Below are positions 1-12,546 of a stretch of DNA of 64,000 nt, piece after piece (the first letter of the stretch is position 1; the number at the start of each line of letters is the position of its first letter). Origin of the DNA: Phoronis australis (lineage: Eukaryota > Phoronida > Phoronidae); the NCBI GenBank assembly GCA_002633005.1, contig NMRA01000292.1, positions 395,328-459,327 on the forward strand, in the 5' to 3' direction. A program made the position numbers and the translations under genes. The notes beneath the pieces are model-generated. The model worked only from the letters and a program-made list of their open reading frames with translations. It did no database searches and was not told where the DNA came from.

Positions 1-2384
1 TCCCGTCGATCTGGAACAATTATCCACGTAATGTTTACCGTGAATGGTAGAATATATTCTTGCAAACTGATAAAAATCAATTATTGCTCGTTTTTGTATT
101 AAGCTGTGAAGTCAAAACCTCAGAAAATTTCATAAAGCCATCATATGTCAACACAAAATCTTTATTTATGAGGGGATTCCACAGCGTGACATCAAACACT
201 TGAAATTGGCTTTGTTAAATTTTATGGGTTATCAGCTCCCTATTATATGAAGAACACTTTGCTTGACACTGTTTTGCGAGTGGTAGCAGTGGATATTCCT
301 AAAGTATAAGCTTTTTCAATGAAAGCAAAAGATTTACTTGAGCAAATCTTGCAAATTTAGCGTATGACAAACTTGAATACGTAATACTAAAATGGTTCCA
401 CGAATGTTGACTTTTGACAGCCAGTCACCAGTTTGGGGAGACTGGTTCGCCAATCAGTTGGCTCACCTAGAACTGTCAAACATTAAGTCGTTCAAACCGA
501 CGACAGTGCGTGATTCCCGCTTGAAAGTATTTCGGTAAAGAGGCAATTTACGAGAGAGAGGTAAGCAGAAAAAATATCAAAAGCAGAAATTGTCGCTTGG
601 CTTTGATTTCGATGATCATACCTTGTCCGTCTGAAAATACAACACGTGGTTACATATGAAGATATTCTGACCGGACCTAAGAACACAGTAGTTTGGGCTT
701 ACGAAGTAAATGTTTTACCTACCGTTATGCTGTCAAAAGTTAGCACCACTCTGTATGGTTTGGGCACTGTTATATTCCATGTGCAGTCCGAATTTGACTT
801 GTAGTTTTCTGAAACAATGCCATGATAGTTTGATTATCTCATGTAGAACTTCACTATTCCTTTGACTAACTCCCGTTACTTTCTTAACTTGACTTTTCAA
901 GGACTTCCAGAAATCGAAAGTCTGCGGAAAACCACCGACGTGCAAAGACACCATCCTGTGGATCATATCGTCACATGGGCTCGAACGAGCCACCCAATTT
1001 GGCGAATTGGGCAAAAAGGTCCGCCTCAGCGAAACAAAAATTCCAAGTAAACGAGACAAAAGTCCACAAAGTCCACAGGAATTCTGCGCGGATGCACAAT
1101 TCGTAGGCCTGAACCTAGTGGCTCGCTTTTTTGTTTTTTCTTTAGCCCTCGTTGTCTTTTGTCAGTAAAAGGTCAATATACCAAAAAATTCGAGCCCCCC
1201 AATATTTTAGTCTGGGTGCGCGCATGCGCCACCTGGTTGTAATACAACTACTGGCAGCCTGTTGTGCACCGATATTTCCGCAAATGTCCAGGCATGGACA
1301 GGTGCAAGGGCAAATGTGTTTCAATGCTTCTATGTTGTTATAATTTGTAATAACATATACTCAAAAGCAACTCGTTCGGTGTCAATGTCATGATTGAATG
1401 TAAGATTGAAATAGCACGTTATTATTTGCATTCGTTTGAAATAAGCTATCATGAGTGTACAGTTTTTAAAGAGCGAGGCGTACGTGACTTTTTTGGCGAG
1501 AAATGTTAAGGAAGCAAAAAGTGACGTCACAACTCGTTACACTGGACGTCACTATCCTACCCTAAGACTAAAATGTGCGAAACCCAGTTTCGTTCGAGTA
1601 TACATCCTCTGTCATTCCATACAATGTGCATATGAGGAATCGCTTTAACTTTTTTAAAGTACTTTATTAACAGGATACTAAACCCTTTTTCAAAGATTGC
1701 CCAGAACTTGTTGTGTCACCTGCCATTATGTGATGCAATTAAAACTTGAAAGACACGAACGTTTTTTTGCAGAGCCGCAGTAGTCGCTTTCACATTCTCA
1801 TTCATTCTCTTGCATACATTCACAAGCAAGACCGAGCTCAGATGAGTAGGAGACACCTTTGTGCAATGCTCGATTCTTTGGTAAGCCTGTGAAGCCGGGA
1901 TTCGAACCCAGGTCTCCCAAACAGGAGTCCAGAGCTCAAACCACTGTGTAACACTGCGCTGTGAACGACCGTCAAAGATACAGAGAGCTCGAATTTCTTT
2001 GAAAATTATTCATCGTGAACATTGTTTGTATACAAGAGGGACTGTTGCCAAATTATTCTAATTCACCAGTGTGTAACAAGCTGGATCTGTGGCTTCGGGC
2101 ACAGACGTCGACTTGCTCGTACAACGCTCTTCTCACGGTATGCCAAGTTGGCAGATCTTTACAGATTTCAAACGTGTTCCAAACCTTTGAGAAATAGCGA
2201 GGGTTACACAGCAATATTTCGGCAACGTTCATATTTGCTACAAGGCTAAAACAGAGTTTGGTGCCCTTTTAATTTTTTTCAGGTAAACGTGAGAGTATGT
2301 GATTCCTGACAAATCCTGACACTGATTGCTTACTTTGGTAGCTAGACTGAATGATGCCCTCGTCCCCAAACACATCTTTGTGAC
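1..2384. other. Non-coding stretch left of SRCR-B
   Basis: No exon or transposon protein was recognised. A minus-strand tRNA-like segment lies at 1885-1965. About 600-690, read on the minus strand, resembles 28185-28250 at roughly 70% by eye, so it is probably a dispersed repeat. Any further 3' exons of SRCR-B would have to be here or beyond the left edge; I could not find one. Confidence 0.5.
1885..1965 (-). repeat. tRNA-derived SINE head or pseudo-tRNA
   Basis: The minus strand carries a perfect RNA polymerase III B box, GGTTCGAATCC (1898-1908), inside a T-arm that can pair. About 40 bases upstream is an A-box-like segment ending ACAGTGG (1941-1951). The acceptor stem does not pair, so a working tRNA is unlikely. 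A tRNA-derived SINE is the simplest reading. Confidence 0.5.
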
Positions 2385-2532
2385 CTTGGCAGAAATCAAC
2401 GTTGTCGTGACAAAATACAGCAGCATCCTTGTCATGATTTTCGCCACATTTAGTCAGTCCAAAACTTAATTCAGTCGGACAATCGAACATACTGAAACCC
2501 GACTCTGGCGAAGGACATTCGGTATTCGTGAA
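2385..2532 (-). CDS. SRCR-B exon: C-terminal half of second domain
   Basis: The acceptor is TATATGCAG and the exon enters in phase 0. It encodes FTNTECPSPE, then SMFDCPTE and DKDAAVFCHD, which match the end of an SRCR domain (DCP, then A-V-x-C). The donor chosen is CAAG|GTCACA, phase 1; an earlier donor at GTTGAT is possible but weaker. Confidence 0.68.
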
Positions 2533-5500
2533 CTGCATATATCGTCCGGTTACCTATTTTCGTCAGGCTCCAAAGTTCGTCCGCCATCTTGTTTCGCGTG
2601 CAGCGCAACCACGCGGGACTTAGCGTTCCAATTTGGAGTTCTCGTCTGCACGTTAGGTACTAACTTATCGGAAGAGACACGTATCAAAGTAATGAGACAA
2701 AAATCGGTGAGTTTACCGATTGTTTTTTAAAACCACTTAAAAATCAGTAGATTTTACTAATACACTTTTTTGTGCGTTTTCAGAAGATGTTTTCGAATTT
2801 AAATTTTCTTCCGACGGGACACAAAACATGATCCAGGGTTTGTTTATGCAATGTATCTGTTTGTCCCAGGCACTAGTAGGATCTAGAAGGCCAAAGGAAA
2901 AATCCGCAGACAAATGCGATACGCTGGGTTCTTAACATTTTTGCCTCACGTTCACCATTAAACTGCATTGAAATGTTGTCCAATTGGCTTTTATTGGAAA
3001 CCACAGTGCAGAGCTCAACATCAAAGCTTCAAATCGAGTTTATGTCAATAAAAACAGGCTGTTGCAATTTTCATTACTTCGTTGGCCTTTTTCTGCATGT
3101 TTCTCAGTTTTTACAAAAGGGGGCAGCATATGACGAACTTAGGTGTCACAATAAAATGGCTGCCGAAGGCAGTGCACATTTGAAATAACTCGGCACAAAT
3201 TAAAGAAAACTTCCGAATCGATGAATGCGGTATATCTGTGAGAGTTAAATCGAATCCTATTCAGATCATAACTTTGAAGTGGAATAATTCGGTGAGTACA
3301 ACAGCAAGTCGGTTTTATGCTTAGGCGGACGAACATTGGGCTCCCCAGTATATATAGGTCGTGTCTCCATGTCTGTTGAGCTACGAGTATATTTGAAGTG
3401 CGTTGCGTAATCGTAATGGTAACCAAATTCACGGCAGAGAGCACCTGCGTGGTACCCTTTCCAGTTGGTGTTACAGACAGTTCCCAAATGGCCAGCAAAG
3501 TCCAGTTCGACGTAGCCGTAGTTGGATCGTCCACCTCTCAGTCGATACTCTTGGAAGTATTCTGTTTGATAATAAGTACAATTGAAATATCAACCATGTT
3601 GAGTTAAGCTGTCGCATGACTACCACAACCTGACCGCTTACACCAATTCATGGGCGGCGCTTCATGGGAGGTTGGGGGGCTATAGCCCTACCACATTTTT
3701 CAGTGCTACGCCGTACATTGTCTATGGGCGCTGCACCACATGGGGGCTGTCGGCTATAGCCCCCACTTTTTACAGTGCTGCGCCGCCTATGACCATACGT
3801 TGAATATTAAGATAGGAATGCTTTCTTTTAGATGAATAGCAATGACTGAATAACGGCGAAGCAAGGAAACACTTCACTCTTGACCACAAGTAGTGTGCTT
3901 GAAAAGCACCTAATTGGTATTTCCGCTTACAGAGGAAGCATGTTCGTAACGAAATGTCTCTACAATTATGGGGATATTGTTACTTTCATGGCTGAAAAAC
4001 GTATTTCATACTCAATAGAAGAACTAAGGAGTCAAACGAATGGGAAAGTTCGATGGCATGTTTGTGACAGGTTCAGTTGTCAAACTAGCCCGAGGGAAGA
4101 ACGATTTATTTGTGGTAAATCTCACCTAAGTCTTGTAGGATCAAATAATTACAGTATAAAATTTTCACAGTTAACAAAATCCTCTGTTACATTATGAACG
4201 CATTCGACTAACTTTAATTATAAAGCAATTTAAAGAAGTTACTGGTCAGTCGTATCTACGGGGAATAGCTACGTGTTACAAGAAACATATGCGAGAGGCC
4301 TTGAACGATTTTAATTTAAATTTGCCCATGTTTGAGTTTAACGCAAGCAGATTGTTTACCAAAATGATATTTTAAGCTGATCTTAAAAACTCATGTTGCA
4401 TTTTAGTTGGAAGCCGTGGTGATCAGAGTCGTACCTCTGGACTTTGGTGTTCGGGATCATATGCTATAGATTTCATCAATATACGTCAAAACGCACCGAG
4501 CCATTAATAGTTAATTAATACTAATAAAATTGTTTGTGAAATTGGATGTTTAAGAGTTGAATGACATACAGATTTTTATCGAATTTCAATCTGAACAAAA
4601 GTTTGTTGAAACACCAGTTTCTTACAAGATGTGCTTATACTTAGCAAAAACTATTGATAATGTTTAAGTACATGAACGTTTTTGAAAATGCATAAACATG
4701 CATGGTTTATTGTATTCATATGACTTATTTGTTTTTATTAGATTGGCATGTTTTATCTGCTTTAGCTTGGTGCTTTCGTCGGCCCCCTTTGCTTACACGT
4801 TCAGTTCTTGTAGCCTGCAGTTAGTTACTTCGTTTTTGAAAAGCGACACCATGCCGTCCGGGTGGCCTCAAACGAAAAGACAACGCCGTCAACGGCAACA
4901 ACGCCTCAAAACGAAAGTCATCATGCTGCATTTTAGACAAGCAGAGGAAACAAGGATTAGTTTAATAATATTTGGTATTTTTTGAATGACAAATAATCAA
5001 CTTAATATCTTTATCAGTTATTAAATACAATATTTCACCGTCCGAGGTTGTGCAGAAAACGGCTGCGTCACTGAACGTCTTATGCGTTTGACAGGCATCA
5101 TGTCCACCAAAACCATCATGGCTGCAGTTATGGATGCTCGACTCATTTCCATCGCATCTCAGCTTGTTCATCCAGTTGATCATGTAATTTAGCGGGTCTT
5201 CAAAGTACTTAGCAGCGCCTGTTTTGTACCTAATTGGTAATTCAAAAGGCCGTTAGTAAACGATATTAATTAACTAACACCTGCAAACTCAAAAAAGTGT
5301 TCGATTAATGCAGATTGACATAGATTGTTCATCTAAGACATTGGTTCATTAAAAATACGAAATCAGTTTCATTAAGAACATTTTGACTCAAGCACGGTTC
5401 TCAGTCAAAAAACATTTCCAGCCAAGAGGAGGCAAGAAGAAATTAAAGGAGAATGCCACTCAAGAAGCAACATATTTTATCAGTTTAGATCGAGTAGTTC

Positions 5501-7991
5501 CACTCGATAACAGCAAGTACAGTTCTTTTACCTGACACCCGACGCCAGACGGAGGTGTTGAAATTAACCAATGACGTCACAGGATCGAACGCAGTCTGTT
5601 CAGCAGTTCACAACATGCTTACTGGTGTCAGCTTGTCGCTTGAATTCATCGTTTTACGTCAATAAATCATCAAAATTCGATGTAAAATCTTTAGAAATTC
5701 ATCGAGTTCTTGAACAAATGTGTTGTTTTATTTCGCTGTTACGGATTTATAGGTATTTGAACGTACCGTAGCCTAAGTTCGGTAGGCAAACTTACCAAGG
5801 TCGGTCGCGGGAGTTTGGGGTCCGTTTGGTGATCAATTCGAATTATTATTCCGTAAAATACAGATAGGAGAACATATCTGTGTGTTGTAATTTTCGACTT
5901 GCGATTTTTTTCAGTTCTAAACACACAAAACAATTGTTATCCCGTCCAGTGTCTATGAACCCAATCAGGCCCGTCGCGACCGGACTGAAGACATTACGAA
6001 CATAAACCAGCCAAAGCTGGAAATTAAACTTGCACTCACGAAAATACTATACTAGAGAGCGAAAGAAATAATGTGCAAGTGATCAGTTTGGTGAATTAGC
6101 CCCGAAACTGCAAATCTACTTACTCGTCGGGGGTCACGAAGTCAGGTTTCCCTTTCCGTAGAACCGTCAGGTCAAAAGTTGTACAGTAACAATGCTTCAA
6201 ATAATGTATATGTATGTCTGAATAAAGATTCCCCTATCACTTGACCATAGGATATAAAATCGAGTTATTGTTTCACAATAGCTTTCTGTTAGCAAACACT
6301 GAACTAGCATGCGCTCACACGGCCTCGGTGCCCGGTCAATTAGCTTTATTGCATCTAAAGCCAGTAACGCAGCGATTTATTAATTGCTGGCTTCTCAAAA
6401 TATTTGCACTCACGAACACTCCAAAGGCATTACAAACTGTATCTAATGAGACAGACTTTGTTTCATTTTTATATAAGTAAGCATTATTCATGGTGAGAAT
6501 AATTCATTTTGAAACCGTTAGAAAGCACAATATAATAAACGTCAACCTGTCAACTTAAAATCCCGACTTAGACGAGTGCTCATCCGAAGAAGACTTCACA
6601 GGTCGATCGTTAGGTTTCACAAGCTATCAGTTCGAACCGGAATACACTGATCAAGAAATACTAGAGAGGGGCCGTGAACGTGCACAGACAACGGAACATA
6701 TGCATAGTTCCGAAAACTGTTTGAATGATTTGTCATGGCGTCAGTGCGCTAGCTGCACGATAATGGAAACGACTGACGCTTGCGCTTGTTGCCACGGAAT
6801 TCCGCAAGTGAAACGCCTTCTTGTAAACGTGCAGATGTGTCTCCTCGTGATTTTGCACCGCATCTAAACAGAGGTGTGCTTACGACGTTTTTAGGGCTGG
6901 AAAAAACTAGCGAAAACATATCCACCCAGAGGACCAAACAGAAGCCTGACGAACGAGTAAGTCATCAAACAGGTTATATAAAACGTTATGTTCTCATGTC
7001 TTGAATTAAATGCAATTGTTTATGTTTTCATGGCCAACTTCAATTATCCACAATCAAAAACTGACCAACAACTTATCCGCGTTTCTTTGTCTCCTGTCTG
7101 CCGAATGCAATCACACTAGGCGCAGCATCTAACTTCAGCCTCAGTCTCTTTTTCTGCCCTGGCATGAGCTGCTTGGTAAGCCAGCATTCGTCAGTGAAAT
7201 CACTGTCGACAAAATGCGGGCTACAGACGCAGAGATGTTTCACTGCCTCGAACTTTGTATTAACGGCGTACGTTTCATTTTTCATTGCCGCAAGCCACTT
7301 CCGAAGCATTACGGGCTCTCGATGAAATCGAAAAAAACGAAAAACCCGCTTTCCTCGCAACTTCATACTTCGCACAAGCGGGAACGATACACCACACCAT
7401 AGCGGCACTCACTCTGCAGAAGAACCACTGACGTTGCTGCGTCGTTTCTCAACATCCTAACGGGTTAACGTGACAACTCTCGGCGATGCTTAGTTTGACC
7501 GTATACGAGGTGATGTGGATATAGACCGATTAAGAAGGTAAAAAAAAACTAATTAAATCGGGAGGCATTCTCCTTTAAGTGAATTATTTTCCATAATTCA
7601 GGAATCCTATCCCATGATTCATTAGTCCAAACCATGAGCCATGTGTACGCCATTTTTGTAGATTACACTACAACGTTTCGAGCATACTTGCAAACCACTC
7701 GCCTTTCACTTACCGTGTCTAGAGTGATAATGCGTTTTCACAAAACCCTCTGACTGGCGTTTTCCGAATTCTGTCCCGAAACCTACACGCCAGGATGCAC
7801 AATTATCAAGTTTTGTCTGTCCATAATTGTCCACATACCCACGTACCCTGCTTCTCTGCACACGACCTGAGCGTCTTTGTCGTAAAACTCATTGGAGCAG
7901 ATGGTCCCATTCAAACCTGCATAATCGACCGTCACAACACCAAATGCCTGTCCAGGAAACTCCCATCCTTTCTGTATTGTCACGCGCCAGT
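2385..7991 (-). CDS. SRCR-B: partial multi-domain SRCR protein gene (4 exons)
   Basis: Four minus-strand exons (7839-7991, 5039-5218, 3335-3561, 2385-2532) join in phase (708 nt, 235 codons plus partial codons) with no internal stop. They encode two SRCR domains. Exons 7839 and 5039 form the first domain (GTICSNEFYDKDAQVVCREAG, ending DAAVFC). Exons 3335 and 2385 form the second (YRLRGGRSNYGYVEL, GTVCNTNWKG, then SMFDCP and DAAVFCHD). SRCR domains are extracellular, disulphide-bonded ligand-binding modules of scavenger receptors and secreted defence proteins. No start, signal peptide, membrane segment or stop was found, so both ends are open. Every domain is split by an intron, as in group A SRCR domains. 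It lies tail-to-head with SRCR-A on the same strand and is a separate gene, because SRCR-A has a stop codon at 17460. Confidence 0.72.
2533..3334. other. SRCR-B intron
   Basis: AT-rich intron between the two halves of the second SRCR-B domain. No repeat or open frame of interest was seen. Confidence 0.5.
3335..3561 (-). CDS. SRCR-B exon: N-terminal part of second domain
   Basis: The acceptor ATCAAACAG gives phase 1 entry and the frame opens EYFQEYRLRGGRSNYGYVEL, followed by GTVCNTNWKG and GALCREFGYH. These are the classic first strands of an SRCR domain. The donor used, AAT|GTTCGT, is weak but is the only phase-0 choice that joins the next exon in frame. Confidence 0.72.
3654..3800. repeat. 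Short dispersed repeat with GGCTATAGCCC core
   Basis: Two adjacent related units share a ctatagccc core followed by cattttt/cttttt, cagtgct and cgccg. An inverted relative is at 39757-39835 (ggcggcgcagcactg, then gctatagccccaaagcccc). This is probably the end of a mobile element. No coding capacity. Confidence 0.5.
3801..5038. other. SRCR-B intron
   Basis: Intron sequence. Plus-strand open frames at 3880-4197 and 4698-4985 show no recognisable domain and conflict with the minus-strand gene, so they are not called. Confidence 0.45.
5039..5218 (-). CDS. SRCR-B exon: C-terminal half of first domain
   Basis: The acceptor AAAACAG is followed by a phase 1 frame: AAKYFEDPLNYMINW, then CDGNESSIHNC and SDAAVFCTTSD. 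GNESS-I-x-x-C and A-A-V-F-C are SRCR hallmarks. The donor is GACG|GTGAAA, phase 1. An upstream acceptor (CCAATTAG|GTAC) breaks the frame with exon 7839 and was set aside. Confidence 0.75.
5443..7578 (-). mobile_element. Kolobok-like DNA transposon T1 (THAP-bearing, TTAA-flanked)
   Basis: The element is bounded by TTAA at 5443-5446 and 7575-7578. Directly inside these are inverted repeats AGGAGAATGCC (left) and its complement (right). A THAP-domain relic sits near the right end, reading inward on the minus strand. TTAA target duplications plus a THAP domain are known features of the Kolobok superfamily; piggyBac also uses TTAA but has no THAP domain. No transposase catalytic region was recognised. 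The element lies within the SRCR-B intron between exons 5039-5218 and 7839-7991. Confidence 0.62.
7073..7400 (-). pseudogene. THAP domain relic in T1, frameshifted
   Basis: From an ATG at 7398-7400 the frame reads MVWCIVPACAKYEVARKAGF (C-x4-C), the start of a C2CH THAP zinc finger. It then loses frame in a T homopolymer near 7330. The rest continues in the next frame as RFHREPVMLRKW, then HLCVCSPHF, DSDFTDECW and a basic tail. All four zinc ligand positions (C, C, C, H), the conserved W and the HF are visible across the two frames. THAP domains bind DNA and are common at the N-terminus of Kolobok and P transposases. One indel separates the parts, so this is a recent relic or a homopolymer assembly error. 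Nothing downstream resembles a transposase. Confidence 0.72.
7839..7991 (-). CDS. SRCR-B exon: N-terminal half of first domain
   Basis: The acceptor CATTGCAG is followed in phase 1 by WRVTIQKGWEF, then FGVVTVDYAGLNGTICSN and DKDAQVVCREAGYV. The donor is GTGG|GTATGTG, phase 1. It matches the first half of an SRCR domain. No earlier exon was found to its right, so the 5' end of the gene is unknown. Confidence 0.8.
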
Positions 7992-8945
7992 CTGCAATGG
8001 ATACAACTTACAAGAACTAGTTCTTACAATTCTCCTTTGCAACATAGACTCGAAACTTAACAGCAAACAAGAATATGCAGATAATGGGCAAAACAGAGAA
8101 ACCTCATGGAGCAGGATATGAGCCGAATTTTGCACATCAGCCAGTTTCCTTTGAGGTCCCGACAATGACGTTTAGTTGGTGCACGTGCTTTTTAGCGTAA
8201 AATGGATCGCTTCGCGTAGTCCGTCGACTATAGTAACCGGCAATTGACCTATCGCAAGCTCCACCCCTATGCGAAAAGTCACGTGATACCCGACATTCGA
8301 ACGAGATGTCAGAGGCAAATACACTGTCGCTAAACGACGTTCCTGGTGGAACCGATGAGTGTTTTTGCACTATTTGAAAACGCTTCGACAGAGACAAGAG
8401 GCGATGCTTTTCAATAGAGAATCGTACGTTCATGATATGGGAATTTGTAAAGGTGACGATGAAAAAATGGCTCGAGAAGCCAGCGAAAATCCGAAGAACC
8501 CCTCTGCCTCGGGGCCACCTTCACCTGGCAAATGACAAGGCCACTGATACGATATGTTCATGTAAAGCTGGGTATGTACCTTAAAGTCGAATTATCTGTA
8601 CGATTCCATAGATTTCATGATCTTTCTAATAAAATCAGTGAAGATTCACCGATATTTTTATTCTGTCGTCTGCTAAATTTCGCCAAATAAAAAGTAGGTC
8701 ACAACTGGTGGGACTCCCGGAGTAAAGTAGGTCATAGATTACAGACAACACATGCACTATAGTCTCTGACTAGGTCGACTCGACAGCACTGTTTACGCTT
8801 TTCTAATCTTGTAACGAAATATTTTGATCAAAAAAATTCAGGTTCATAGCTCATGTACACATTCATCTCGTCCTAGGCAAACAGTTAGCTCCGGCGGGGT
8901 AGGTCTAGGGCTGTGTCTAAGTCAGTCAAGTTAATGTCTGGAACT
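7992..8945. other. Non-coding stretch right of SRCR-B
   Basis: Expected position of the 5' part of SRCR-B, but no SRCR or signal-peptide exon could be recognised. Short open frames here have no family resemblance. Confidence 0.4.
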
Positions 8946-9268
8946 CAGTGGCGGATCTAGGATACCACAAGGGGGCTCCAACGTGTTGCTTCGTGGAATT
9001 GGGGAAAGTGCAATTGTATGTACACAGGCGGCCCAAAAGTTGCAGGGGACTGGGATGCAGACCTTTGGACCTTCTGTTCAGAAAATCTATAGGTGGACTA
9101 AAAAAAACAGGAACATGATTCCGCCGCGATCTGGGGTCTGAGCCCCCCCTCTTCCGCTACCGGTCCTAGTTACTGAACTCAATATTTCCTCACGCTTCAC
9201 GCTCTTGCTGTTTCATTTTGCTTGCGGGGGGGCTGGAGCCCCTGCCCCCCCCCCTAAATCCGCCTATG
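8946..9268. mobile_element. Short non-autonomous element with GGCGGAT ends
   Basis: The left end is CAGTGGCGGATCTAGG followed by a G-rich stretch. The right end is the inverted form, CCTAAATCCGCCTATG, preceded by a C-rich stretch. The element is about 323 bp with no coding capacity. A partial copy of the left part lies at 47253-47400 (cagtggcggatctaggatacc), and a related end is near 16813 (ggggcggatccagg). The superfamily was not determined. Confidence 0.6.
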
Positions 9269-11539
9269 GAATTGTCAGTTTGCAACATTAAGACATTTAA
9301 ACTAGGCCTACCTTCTTACGAACCTTGCATTTTTTGTAGTTTCATTCCATAAAGGTAACTTTCATTTAATTTTGAAGGTAGCATAATTACTAAGTCGTGG
9401 TGTGGTTACAACTTGAAAGATTACAAAAGTCTGGTGTGGTAGTTGCAAGAATAGGGTATTTACAAAAATAACTCAAATTCTTTTTTAAAGCTTCATAAAT
9501 CTAAATATCATGTCTGAACAACTTCAAAATGAGCTCTGTTTAACTCTACAGACATAGTGTATACTAGAGGTACACGTCAAAAAGTAATTCAACAATTTAT
9601 GTTTAGTGACAACAGCTCGACCAAGGAAGTAATCCAGTGCCCTCGATCCCTGTGCAGATCGAATCTCTGAATTTTGACCGGGAGAGAAGTTCATTTGAAC
9701 GCCAGCCTACGGGTTTATGAATAACAAAAACGTACCTCTGTTAGGTTGAAATAAATAAAAAAATTAAATGAAAATGTCCTTGAAAACAACAATTTCCGGG
9801 GACTATACCGCTAGAGTGCTGAGATCCAGCAGGTGTCGCGACAAAGGCGGCCAGACGTAGGAAACTCGGGAGTCACAATCTGAGATAGCCCTTCACCATA
9901 GTCACCAAGCTGAAAAGTGCGTATCTTGGATCTAATATATTTGTGTTTATTATAGCCTTCGAGTTATCAAGCAACATCGCTAAGTTCAGCTGCTCGTGTG
10001 GCCGTACAGTTTGATCCATAGTTTACGCTTTTCAACATCATTTTTCGGCTTAGGACATGCTAAAAATGACGGGATATTATTCGGGAGCAGCATAACGGCT
10101 GTCGGTGCTACACACGCCATATCAACACCGTTTCCCCATTCTTAGCGGACAATTTCTTGAGCTATAGACTAAAGTAAGTTTTACTCGACTACGTGTGGTT
10201 TGTCTGGTATAAAAGCGGCTTGGAAACACAGACGAAGGTGTGCCAAGAATGCTTGGTTCTGATTGGTCAATTAAGCCGTCGTCATAATCCTGGCGATAGG
10301 TCAATTCCGTGGGTGGCATATTTTCAATACATCATGTAAGTCCTGTGCAATAGCCAGATCGACTTCTCGCTGGTGTCATAATATTGCAGTATCCTCTAGG
10401 ACTCTACCAGTATCTATGGACTATAATGATATACTCTATGTTCAAATCATGTTTCCTGTACTAGAGAGCTCACTCTCTCCTGCCCCTCTCTTCCGGTCTG
10501 AGCCATATTGGAATACACCACATGTACACTGATGCTAGTTAATCTTTGTTTATCTGATACCAATTACAACCATCCATAATATAACAGCTGGTTCCTCCCC
10601 ATCGTGTCTGGTAACAGGTACAGAATACGAGGTATAATTCAGTAGCACGCGTTTTGTCACTGATTAGTGTAACCTCGGCAATCATTGTTTACCTTTACAA
10701 CAAAGAAAGAAAATGTCGGACAGTGAATGATACTTAGCCTCGTCACGCAAGTAGCGTGACAGCAAATATTTTGTTTCTGCAGTGATGTTTAATAGCCGCG
10801 TGCTTGAAGCACATACAATGAACACACATCTGGGCGATGATTATAACAGAAGCAAAAGACATTAAATAATTAAATTCACAAGTAATAATCGTTTCGCATA
10901 CCTGACACGTCTAGAGTTCTATGGACAAACAAGGGCCGCAAGTAATGAAGAATTTCTGAGCGAATGACTTGGCAATAAGAGGCCATTGAGAATTCAACGA
11001 CGACAAAACGATTTTTTTTCGTGTGTCATTTGTAAGCATGGAAAATTGTCGCAAAAATATCATTTTCAGGAAATTTAGGATATGGTCACCCAAAAGGTGT
11101 TTGGCCTTTTCTTTCTGATAATATCTGTTACTGGAAAGAACTGAACAAAGGAATGAATGGGTACGAATATCATTTTTATCACCAAATGCTTCAACACAGA
11201 TTTGTGTTTTCAAATTTCACCAACAGCCACACATTCCGTCGCTTGTGTTCCTCCCACGTCTTGTTCTTTTTCATGTTGCAATGCCCTATAAAAGCGTCCA
11301 TATTAGGCTTACTTCGGAACATCACATCTCAGAAACAGCTGACTGGATTCACACGACACTTTCAAATAAATATAGGAAAACTAATGCCATATCTTGTCGA
11401 GAACTCAATTCATCTGGGAATATACGAATTTATCTCCATCGCGGCCGATGTCTTGTTGAGTTGTTGTTATAACACGTCATATATGTGCTAAGCGTCTTGA
11501 ATGTATGTTTGAAACGCCTCAAATGAAGAAGACCAATTA
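9269..11539. other. Intergenic stretch
   Basis: AT-rich. A possible minus-strand exon ends at a good donor (GTCAG|GTATGC) near 10905, but its peptide matches no family. A TATAAAAG motif lies at about 10208 with no gene attached. Nothing is called. Confidence 0.4.
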
Positions 11540-11832
11540 TAGACCGGGATCCCAGAGCTTTTTTGGGCATGAAAAGGTAACCAATTCTCTTTGGTGCCAC
11601 AGTGCTCTATGGGTATCCTGATGCTTGGAAATGGCCGTCTGGCAGGTTCGCTCTGGTGGGTGTGGTCAGGGGAGCCAAGAGAATTGCACTAAAAAATTGA
11701 GCTAGATCAACATTTCTGGTAACCACTTAAAACTGCCTTCAATACCTGCTACGTCATCCATTGTATCAAAATTGGTCACTGCCAGACAATTTCAGTGGTG
11801 GGGAGTACCCGCCAGACGAACATATACAGGGT

Positions 11833-12546
11833 NNNNNNNNNNNNNNNNNNNNNNNNNNNNNNNNNNNNNNNNNNNNNNNNNNNNNNNNNNNNNNNNNNNN
11901 NNNNNNNNNNNNNNNNNNNNNNNNNNNNNNNNNNNNNNNNNNNNNNNNNNNNNNNNNNNNNNNNNNNNNNNNNNNNNNNNNNNNNNNNNNNNNNNNNNNN
12001 NNNNNNNNNNNNNNNNNNNNNNNNNNNNNNNNNNNNNNNNNNNNNNNNNNNNNNNNNNNNNNNNNNNNNNNNNNNNNNNNNNNNNNNNNNNNNNNNNNNN
12101 NNNNNNNNNNNNNNNNNNNNNNNNNNNNNNNNNNNNNNNNNNNNNNNNNNNNNNNNNNNNNNNNNNNNNNNNNNNNNNNNNNNNNNNNNNNNNNNNNNNN
12201 NNNNNNNNNNNNNNNNNNNNNNNNNNNNNNNNNNNNNNNNNNNNNNNNNNNNNNNNNNNNNNNNNNNNNNNNNNNNNNNNNNNNNNNNNNNNNNNNNNNN
12301 NNNNNNNNNNNNNNNNNNNNNNNNNNNNNNNNNNNNNNNNNNNNNNNNNNNNNNNNNNNNNNNNNNNNNNNNNNNNNNNNNNNNNNNNNNNNNNNNNNNN
12401 NNNNNNNNNNNNNNNNNNNNNNNNNNNNNNNNNNNNNNNNNNNNNNNNNNNNNNNNNNNNNNNNNNNNNNNNNNNNNNNNNNNNNNNNNNNNNNNNNNNN
12501 NNNNNNNNNNNNNNNNNNNNNNNNNNNNNNNNNNNNNNNNNNNNNN
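11833..12546. other. Assembly gap
   Basis: Run of N. It begins inside the left inverted-repeat arm, as expected if the assembler failed on the subterminal repeat array. Apparent open frames across it are meaningless. Confidence 0.99.

Noticed and set aside
733-1059. Minus-strand 108-codon frame
   Set aside because: No recognisable domain, no splice context, no neighbour exon.
3880-4197. Plus-strand 105-codon frame
   Set aside because: No similarity recognised and it lies in an intron of the minus-strand SRCR-B gene.
10905-11010. Possible upstream exon of SRCR-B with donor GTCAG|GTATGC
   Set aside because: Phase would fit the next exon, but the peptide is neither SRCR-like nor a clear signal peptide, and the acceptor is uncertain.
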